DNA of 10,720 bases, from positions 1-10,720 of the forward strand of contig JACRQB010000206.1 of NCBI GenBank assembly GCA_016222925.1, read 5' to 3'. The translations under genes were made by a program, and so were the position numbers. Origin of the DNA: Nitrospirota bacterium. Its GTDB lineage: Bacteria; Nitrospirota; Nitrospiria; Nitrospirales; Nitrospiraceae. This document shows, one piece after another, positions 6,266-10,720 of the stretch. The notes beneath the pieces were generated by a model, which ran no database searches, was not told the origin of the DNA, and was given only the letters and a program-made list of their open reading frames with translations. Positions within the stretch are counted from its first letter, which is position 1, and each line of letters starts with the position of its first letter.

Positions 6266-6625
6266 ATGCGCACACTGACCTGCACTGTGCTCGCCCTCAC
6301 AGCATGTCTTGCCACACTACCCGCCTGGTCGGCCCTTGCCAAAGACCACCGTAGCAACTCTGCGATATCTCTCAAAGGCACGTTTCGGTTCAGCACAGTC
6401 AAAACCTGTACTGACAGCGCAACAGCCTCCACGGCTCACTTCTACGTTGATGGAACCATTATCTATGATGGTCACGGCTCTGCCCACCTCACGCACATCG
6501 ATCCTCACGGTTCCGTCTTGATCTTGAGCGCCGTCCCTTCAGTGAAAGAATTGCTCGTCATACCAGGAAGAGGGGTTTCGGAGTATCTCTGTGGCGCCTC
6601 TGGAACGGCAGTCCGAATACGCTAG
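6266..6625 (+). CDS. Small exported hypothetical protein
   Basis: The start at ATG 6266 is well supported by AAGGAGG (6252-6258), seven bases upstream; the in-frame ATG at 6224 lacks such a site. The 119-residue product has a clear signal peptide (MRTLTCTVLALTACLATLPA, cleavage near ALA before KDH). The mature part, about 95 residues, reads LKGTFRFSTVKTCTDSATAS, HFYVDGTIIYDGHGSAHLTH, then a less structured tail. The GTFRFS/DGTIIYDGHG pattern suggests beta strands of a small lipocalin- or barrel-like exported protein, and I have a vague memory of similar Nitrospira orphans. The last 40 residues lose the strand pattern and may reflect a frameshift or truncation, but that cannot be shown from this copy alone. 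Two cysteines in the mature part (CTDS and LCGAS) could pair. No function is assigned. Confidence 0.6.
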   Translation: MRTLTCTVLALTACLATLPAWSALAKDHRSNSAISLKGTFRFSTVKTCTDSATASTAHFYVDGTIIYDGHGSAHLTHIDPHGSVLILSAVPSVKELLVIPGRGVSEYLCGASGTAVRIR

Positions 6626-6864
6626 TCATCGTATGGATTTGGCGCACGACGAGCAAGTACGAGAAGAGTATGAACCAGGTAAGAATATGAATTGAGTGAA
6701 GTTCAAGCGGCAATGCGCGAGCCATTTCGCGGTGTCTGCCTGGCCTTGCACTCTGTGAGAGGTGAAGAATCGGCATCAGAAAACGCTTCATGGCGAAGTG
6801 GCGGGGTCTGGTAGACTTGCTGTAAAATAGCTTTGCGCCGAGCACCCTTCTCACGGAGGCTCGT

Positions 6865-7185
6865 ATGACCCACACCAACCAAGAGCAGCTCTACCGAGCA
6901 CGGGCGCTGAAGTTATTCCCCTGGATCTGTGCCCATTGTGGACGAGAGTTTGATGGGAAGAAGCTGAACCAACTCACGGTCCATCATAAAGACCACAACC
7001 ATCACAACAATCCCCCTGACGGCAGCAACTGGGAGTTGCTCTGCCTCTACTGTCACGACAATGAGCATCAGCGCGATCAGGTCGGTAGCGGGTCGAACGA
7101 CTCGCCGTCGAGCCATGAGCCGGATCGCCCCTTCACCCCATTTTCCCATCTTGCCAATCTGCTCAAGCGCAACACCACAGCCTGA
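6865..7185 (+). CDS. yajD: YajD family HNH nuclease
   Basis: The 106-residue product matches E. coli YajD closely in its core: YRARALKLFPWICAHCGREF, then LTVHHKDHNHHNNPPDGSNW and ELLCLYCHDNEH. Zinc is likely held by CAHC (residues 22-25) and CLYC (about 60-63). The HH of TVHH, the asparagine in GSNW and the final histidine of CHDNEH form the beta-beta-alpha-metal HNH active site, and all expected residues are present. HNH proteins cleave nucleic acids; YajD's own target is unknown. The tail after DQVGSGS is shorter and unlike E. coli's, but ends with a similar FTPFSHLANLLKR helix (NPFADLKAMM in E. coli). GGAGG six bases before ATG 6865 fixes the start. No phage or restriction partner adjoins it. 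A VF530-type gene follows after about 190 bases on the same strand. Confidence 0.92.
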   Translation: MTHTNQEQLYRARALKLFPWICAHCGREFDGKKLNQLTVHHKDHNHHNNPPDGSNWELLCLYCHDNEHQRDQVGSGSNDSPSSHEPDRPFTPFSHLANLLKRNTTA

Positions 7186-7377
7186 TCGAAGCCGGTCCGA
7201 AGAACTCACGGCCAGGGACGGACAAGTCGACAGTGAGCGGACAGGCCTGTGTTGATCACCCGTGCGCCCCCGCTCAGATCGTCGAATTTGCTCCGGTCAT
7301 GCCGCAGCTCTCACGAAACCCACTTGTAGAACTCCACCGCAATCGGTACTCTGCATCCATTCGGGTCTCCTATATCC

Positions 7378-7608
7378 ATGAACCAACCACATTCCATGGC
7401 TCATCCCCGCGATCCTTTGCACGGAATCACTTTGGAAACCATTGTCACGACTTTGGTCGCACGACACGGATGGGCAACATTGGGCGCCCGCGTGCCCATC
7501 CGCTGTTTCCGCCATCATCCCACACTCCAATCGAGCCTGACGTTCCTGCGAAAAACGCCATGGGCGCGCAAGCGAGTTGAACAGATGTTTGTGGCGGAGC
7601 TCCCCTAG
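7378..7608 (+). CDS. VF530 family (DUF2132) small DNA-binding protein
   Basis: The 76-residue product carries the full VF530 domain (PF09905): DPLHGITLETIVTTLVARHG, then WATLGARVPIRCFRHHPTLQ and SSLTFLRKTPWARKRVEQMF. The LHGxTLExI opening and the SSLxFLRKTPWAR ending are the family's hallmarks. The solved family member is a small helical protein reported to bind DNA; the physiological role is unknown. Neither ATG 7378 nor the in-frame ATG 7396 has a convincing ribosome-binding site, so the first 6 residues are uncertain; the domain itself starts after both. The gene ends 16 bases before the broken yaeQ, suggesting one transcript. Confidence 0.9.
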   Translation: MNQPHSMAHPRDPLHGITLETIVTTLVARHGWATLGARVPIRCFRHHPTLQSSLTFLRKTPWARKRVEQMFVAELP

Positions 7609-7624
7609 CACTCACCCTGGCACT

Positions 7625-8057
7625 ATGGCTTCCAACGCAACCATCTATAAAGCCCTGCTGCAAATTGCCGATATGGATCGCCAGCACTTCCAGGACCATG
7701 CGCTCACACTTGCGCGTCATCCATCCGAGACGGAGGAACGCATGATGGTACGAGTGCTCGCCTTCGCACTGCACGCAGACGAGGCCTTGTCATTCGGCCG
7801 TGGGGTCGGCACCGAAGATGAACCGGCTCTGTGGCAGCGGGACTTCACGGGAGCAATCGACTGCTGGGAACCAGAACCCGGCGCTCGGCCGTCTGAAAAA
7901 CCTTGCCGTGACGCTGCTCCCGATGGAGAGCGTTCGTGCCCTTGCTGGGATGGCACGACCTACCATGCAGCTACAATGGACAATCCAGGACGGGCATATC
8001 TGGATTGCAGGTGGTGCGCAGACCCTCCACCTTGAATTACAGCGATTGAAGGGCTGA
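7625..8057 (+). pseudogene. yaeQ: Broken yaeQ, internal deletion with frameshift
   Basis: Residues 1-79 follow YaeQ closely: MASNATIYKALLQIADMDRQ, LTLARHPSETEERMMVRVLA, HADEALSFGRGVGTEDEPAL, W..DFTGAID (ending near 7861). The E. coli protein reaches GID at the same residue number, so nothing is lost up to there. The rest of this frame is nonsense to a stop at 8035. In the next frame, from about 7864, NQNPALGRLKNLAVTLLP and RPTMQLQWTIQDGHIWIAG then LELQRLKG (stop at 8057) match the YaeQ C-terminus. Comparing with the E. coli sequence from memory, roughly 35 residues are missing between the halves. YaeQ proteins have a PD-(D/E)XK nuclease-like fold, and the lost piece lies in that core, so the gene is very probably dead. 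The start lies 16 bases after the VF530 gene with only a weak ribosome-binding site. Confidence 0.88.
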
Positions 8058-8397
8058 CACCACGAGCGACTCCGTGCTGGAGCCAAACCAGAGACGAGCA
8101 TCTGTCCCACAGGTTTTTACCCCAGACATGAGGAGTGACGTGTGGCGACAGCCCAACGATGCATCAGGCCCCCTTGTCCAGGATGCGGTAAACACCATGG
8201 AGCTTAGGCCGCCACCTCGCTTGACGGACCAGTTGCTTACCGCGTAGCATACACCTACGACGTTTCAGCAGGCCGACTGTCTTATCCATCGAGTATTCGG
8301 CCTATTCTCGACGGGATTGATCCCAGGGGTCTCTCCGTTCGAACGCCGGGCACTCCGTCCATCACCAGACGCCGCCAACACACGAGAGGAGTCCTCG
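8058..8397. other. Intergenic stretch with no recognisable gene
   Basis: About 340 bases separate the yaeQ relic from the next start. The open frames are short and low in family character, and I see no tRNA, no strong promoter and no terminator. A GAGGAG ribosome-binding site at its end belongs to the 68-aa gene at 8398. Confidence 0.5.
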
Positions 8398-8604
8398 ATG
8401 ACCACCAACAGACCGATCACCGACCGTATCATGGCCATGCTCAAAGACTCGCCAGAGTGTGACTTTGACCGCTTTGTGACACAATGTCCCGAGCTCACCT
8501 GGAACGACCTCTTTCAGGAGGTGGGTCGTTTGAGCCGGGCCGGACAGGTGACTATTACAAGAGGAGTCGGCGTGTTCACGGTGAAATTAGCATCGATCAA
8601 ATAA
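8398..8604 (+). CDS. Small hypothetical protein, possible winged-helix fold
   Basis: The product has 68 residues: MTTNRPITDRIMAMLKDSPE, DFDRFVTQCPELTWNDLFQE, VGRLSRAGQVTITRGVGVFT, ending VKLASIK. The pattern is helix (ITDRIMAMLKD), helix (FDRFVTQCP), recognition-type helix (TWNDLFQEVGRLSRAG) and a two-strand wing (QVTITRGVGVFTVKL), which is how a minimal winged-helix DNA-binding domain looks. That is a secondary-structure inference by eye, not a family match, although I recall similar short orphans in Nitrospira. AGAGGAG seven bases before ATG 8398 sets the start; the frame runs upstream to 8317 but without a ribosome-binding site. It stands alone, with a relic-rich region on one side and a divergent toxin-antitoxin pair on the other. 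Confidence 0.65.
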   Translation: MTTNRPITDRIMAMLKDSPECDFDRFVTQCPELTWNDLFQEVGRLSRAGQVTITRGVGVFTVKLASIK

Positions 8605-8698
8605 CAACGGGTCTATATGCACCTTTATTCCCAGTGGCCGCTGCATTATTCGAAATTTCTTGAGCCTGGGTGAAGTAGGCACGACTGACAGCCTAAGC

Positions 8699-8732
8699 CT
8701 AGCAGCGTTGCGATGCGCAAAAATGACCGCCC
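8699..8732. repeat. Degraded end of the inverted-repeat element
   Basis: CTAGCAG (8699-8705), six extra bases, then GATGCGCAAAAATGACCGCC (8712-8731) lines up with the intact element's left end plus its next bases (CTAGCAGGATGCGGAAAAAG followed by ACCGCC, 4578-4603), with one substitution and one added T. No matching right end is visible, so this is at most a fossil. The rest of 8605-8891 shows nothing else I can name. Confidence 0.4.
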
Positions 8733-8891
8733 TAGTGCATCTGGCACACTTCCTTTTCGCGTAAACAGTTACCGTGCCTAGTTTGTTTCCCCTAATGCCG
8801 ACGGAGGCCTTCATCCAGATCTCTAGCGATGCACTTCGCCCTTGAGTCCACGAGGAAATTATCAGACCCCATTCCCCTCGCCGCGGCTGGC

Positions 8892-9332
8892 TTAGTCAAC
8901 CCAAATTAGATTCAACGCCATCGTATCTGCGACTTTGCGTTGCCGGACATCGGCGGTAATAAAGGGAACGATCAAACCAGAGGCGGCTTGAAATGTGAGG
9001 GCCGAGGCCAGGTGCAGGGCATCGAGCGTCCTCAATCCGGTTCTTTGGGCCAGTTCCTCGGCTTGATGCAGGACGACTTCACTGACTTCCACAAGTTCCC
9101 AATAGCTACGGTCTTTGCGGAGTCTCGACCGGATCGCAAGACAATCACGCTGGGTGAGTTCACCAAGAGTGCGTCGCCGGTTCACGAGGGACAAGACCTC
9201 GACTGGGGCGACTGCCGAGGAGAGGAACCGGTACTGCTGCAAAAGACGCCGTGCAGTGGCAGAACCTTGTTCCTTCACATATCGTTTCACCAGCACGCTG
9301 GCATCGAAATATGCCCAGCGCGTCTGCCTCAC
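8892..9332 (-). CDS. vapC: PIN-domain toxin (VapC type)
   Basis: From GTG 9332 the product has 146 residues with the PIN ribonuclease pattern: YFDASVLVKRY (D10), SSAVAPVEVLSLV (E45), LRTLDALHLASAL (D104) and PFITADVRQRKVA (D128). These four acids form the Mg-binding site that cleaves RNA in VapC toxins, and all are present, so the enzyme looks intact. I prefer the GTG start because it overlaps the antitoxin stop as GTGA, the usual coupling in such pairs. A longer frame from ATG 9398 would add 22 residues without domain character and overlap the antitoxin by 70 bases. Targets of PIN toxins are usually tRNA or rRNA; this one's is unknown. Antitoxin and toxin share one promoter. The plus-strand frame over 8940-9458 is a shadow. 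Confidence 0.9.
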   Translation of the reverse strand: MRQTRWAYFDASVLVKRYVKEQGSATARRLLQQYRFLSSAVAPVEVLSLVNRRRTLGELTQRDCLAIRSRLRKDRSYWELVEVSEVVLHQAEELAQRTGLRTLDALHLASALTFQAASGLIVPFITADVRQRKVADTMALNLIWVD

Positions 9333-9607
9333 TGCCTGTCTCGCTCTTGTCGAATCGTCGTAGACAGATGGCGCCCTCGAACTGGTCTTGGCTTCCACGC
9401 CGGAAGGCCAGCACGTTTGACTGCGGGCCGCAGAAAGCCCGCCGCTTCCAATCGTTGAATAGCCGCCTTAGTCTTGTCGCCGCTCCGAATCAACTTCAGC
9501 ACCGCAAGAGGCTGCCCTCGCTCCGTCAGCAACACCTCCCGCCCTCCCCTTACGGCTTTCACCAATCGAGAGAATTGCTGATTCGCTTCACGTAATCCGA
9601 TTTGCAT
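9329..9607 (-). CDS. Phd/YefM family antitoxin
   Basis: The 92-residue product opens with MQIGLREANQQFSRLVKAVR, GGREVLLTERGQPLAVLKLI, the standard Phd/YefM N-terminal DNA-binding domain (PF02604). A longer, basic and proline-containing tail follows (FLRPAVKRAGLPAWKPRPVR), likely disordered until it wraps the toxin. Antitoxins of this family neutralise the toxin by binding its active site and repress their own operon with the toxin as co-repressor. The stop TGA overlaps the toxin's GTG by one GTGA. The start ATG 9607 has only a weak ribosome-binding site, but the fit to the family N-terminus and the promoter just upstream support it. Pairing a Phd-type antitoxin with a PIN toxin is common in many bacteria. 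Confidence 0.9.
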   Translation of the reverse strand: MQIGLREANQQFSRLVKAVRGGREVLLTERGQPLAVLKLIRSGDKTKAAIQRLEAAGFLRPAVKRAGLPAWKPRPVRGRHLSTTIRQERDRQ

Positions 9608-9623
9608 ACATTTTTACCATAAT

Positions 9624-9639
9624 GTAGTGATGTCACTAC
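9624..9639 (-). promoter_or_regulatory. Palindromic operator of the toxin-antitoxin operon
   Basis: GTAGTGATGTCACTAC is a perfect inverted repeat of 7-base arms (GTAGTGA / TCACTAC) around TG. It covers the end of the -10 box and the expected transcription start (about 9631), 17 bases before the antitoxin ATG. Position and symmetry fit autorepression by the Phd-type antitoxin; binding itself is inferred. Confidence 0.7.
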
Positions 9640-9667
9640 TATAATTCCATCATGACGTATCTGTCAA
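9638..9667 (-). promoter_or_regulatory. Sigma-70 type promoter of the toxin-antitoxin operon
   Basis: Read on the minus strand, TTGACA (9667-9662) and TATAGT (9643-9638) are separated by 18 bases, giving a near-consensus housekeeping promoter. The start should fall near 9631, leaving a leader of about 24 bases before ATG 9607. The operator overlaps the -10 and the start point. Confidence 0.75.
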
Positions 9668-9925
9668 CGGAGATCGGGTCCAGACTGTTGACTGGATAGG
9701 TTCGCGGATCGGAATCAGAACTTGACGCCTAGGGCTCAGGGTCTATTGGATTAATTGGATCAATAGGTGTCCAGCAGACCGACTTCTTTGTTGCCTCAAC
9801 CCCTAGCTCCGTTCTGTCTGGATGATGGCAGAACCACACCTCCACAAGAAGAAGCCCTCTGGCAGTAAATGAGCAACTCTCAGGCGATGTCCGGAGGGAA
9901 GGAAATGAGATGAGTAGAGAGAAAC
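9668..9925. other. Intergenic stretch between the TA promoter and the YCF48-like gene
   Basis: About 260 bases without a recognisable gene or terminator. It holds a tandem repeat ATTGGAT-TA-ATTGGAT flanked by CTATTG and CAATAG (9743-9766). A 145-codon minus-strand frame covers this stretch and the YCF48 3' end but has shadow-like composition. Confidence 0.45.
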
Positions 9926-10677
9926 CTACCTGCTCGGCTGCAGATGGACGATCGTCCCGTTTCCGCCGCTCGCCCACCCATGCATGGCATCTGGAAAACT
10001 GAGGCCGAAGAGCGAGGACAAGGTAATCGATTTCCCCTCGCTCCAGGTGAGGCCTGCGTCGGTCGTCCGATAGAGCATCCCACGCTCGCCGACGATCCAG
10101 CCTTCTTGCGGGCTGGTGAAACGCACCTTCAACAAATCCGTGAGCCGCGTACAAGTCGTTCCGCAAGGTAAGGTCTGATCAACCCATTTGGGCCGCCATC
10201 CACGGTATGAAAGATCGTGCCACCTCCCCCGACTACCCATCCGACACGTGGAGATGTGAAATAGATTCCGTACAGTGCCTGCTGAGTATCCAAAGGTTGT
10301 GGAAGCCAGGACTCTCCCCCATTCGTCGTGCGGCCCAGAAATCCCCCAGCCCCCGTCACCCATCCTTTCGATGAGTCGGCAAAGAATACGGACGTTAGCA
10401 AGGTAGACGTTCCGCTCGTCTGTCGCTTCCATTTCTTCCCGCCATCGGTGGTTTTCAGGATGGTGCCTCCAGTTCCCACCACCCACCCATTCTGAGGTGT
10501 ACGGAACTGAATACTCATCAAGGTTGATTTTGTGCTGCTCGCCTGGACGGTGACGAAATCGTTGGAGTCTGTGCTCCCGGCTGATTGAGGAAGCAGAAAA
10601 ATCATACCGAGCAGGAGAAAGAGTGGCACGACACTGTTCCGACGATGAGCGCAACCGAGAGGGAGCCACACCAGCAT
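9926..10677 (-). pseudogene. YCF48-like beta-propeller protein gene interrupted by a frameshift
   Basis: From ATG 10677 the first frame gives a signal or membrane segment (VVPLFLLLGMIFLLP), then three propeller repeats: GWVVGTGGTILKTTDGGKKW, GWVTGAGGFLGRTTNGGESW and GWVVGGGGTIFHTVDGG, to about residue 162. It then goes out of register. The -1 frame carries on at once with KWVDQTLPCGT, GWIVGERGMLYRTTDAGLTW and GWASGGNGTIVHLQPSR to a stop at 9926. Together they make a five-repeat protein of about 250 residues of the YCF48/photosystem-II-stability-factor type, also related to BNR repeats. In non-photosynthetic bacteria such exported propellers have no settled role. The crossing point is within CCCAAAT (minus strand, 10192-10186), so a one-base loss, a sequencing error or frameshifting in translation are all possible. 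No strong ribosome-binding site precedes the start. Confidence 0.82.
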
Positions 10678-10720
10678 TATTGATTGGTACTCGCGTCAGG
10701 CCTGTTGTTATTCCAGTAGC

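Noticed and set aside
6823..6828. TAAAAT as a -10 box for yajD
   Set aside because: No acceptable -35 hexamer at 16-18 bases and no proper TGn extension.
7186..7377. Possible small gene between yajD and the VF530 gene
   Set aside because: The open frames there lack ribosome-binding sites and protein-like composition; I see only spacer.
8940..9458. 172-codon plus-strand frame over the toxin gene
   Set aside because: Antisense shadow of the PIN toxin, which has all four catalytic acids in its own frame.
9729..10166. 145-codon minus-strand frame
   Set aside because: Overlaps the YCF48 3' half in another frame; arginine-rich, low-complexity ending, no family motifs.

Overview
The window looks like an accessory stretch of a moderately GC-rich bacterial chromosome. 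The gene mix suggests a Nitrospira-like member of the Nitrospirota: a REP-associated tyrosine transposase, tail-tube proteins, a YCF48-type repeat protein, small Nitrospira-type orphans and a long inverted repeat whose ends read like a multicopy element. That assignment rests on recognition from memory, with no rRNA or marker gene, and is about 60% secure. No tRNA, rRNA or CRISPR array is visible.

Layout. 1-144 (minus) is the start of a VOC/3-dmu-9_3-mt protein. 389-1324 (plus) is a pair of gp19-like tail-tube paralogs. 1500-1967 is creA with a signal peptide. 2119-2638 is a broken lipoprotein gene. 2922-3749 is a zinc-ribbon ORF fused in frame to a RAYT transposase. 3840-4358 is a membrane-anchored rhodanese. 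4578-4785 is a composite inverted repeat lying just before a Sel1-repeat protein (4805-5317). 5447-5674 is a decayed duplicate of the rhodanese 3' half, and 5901-6117 is a wreck of a proprotein-convertase P-domain protein. 6266-6625 is a small exported protein. 6865-8057 carries yajD, a VF530-type DNA-binding protein and a broken yaeQ. 8398-8604 is a 68-aa orphan. On the minus strand, 8892-9607 is a Phd/PIN toxin-antitoxin pair with a readable promoter and operator, and 9926-10677 is a frameshifted YCF48-like beta-propeller gene.

How it fits together. There is no single pathway. The only clearly co-functional sets are the two tube proteins (without sheath, baseplate or ATPase here), the TA pair, and perhaps the closely spaced VF530 and yaeQ genes. 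The dominant theme is decay and mobility: five broken genes in about 8.6 kb (2119-10677), three of them (lipoprotein, P-domain protein, yaeQ) keeping both ends but lacking the middle, plus one local duplication, one transposase and one intergenic repeat. The most unusual candidates are the zinc-ribbon/RAYT fusion, the composite inverted repeat, and the YCF48 frameshift, which sits exactly on a CCCAAAT slippery-type heptamer in the correct phase.
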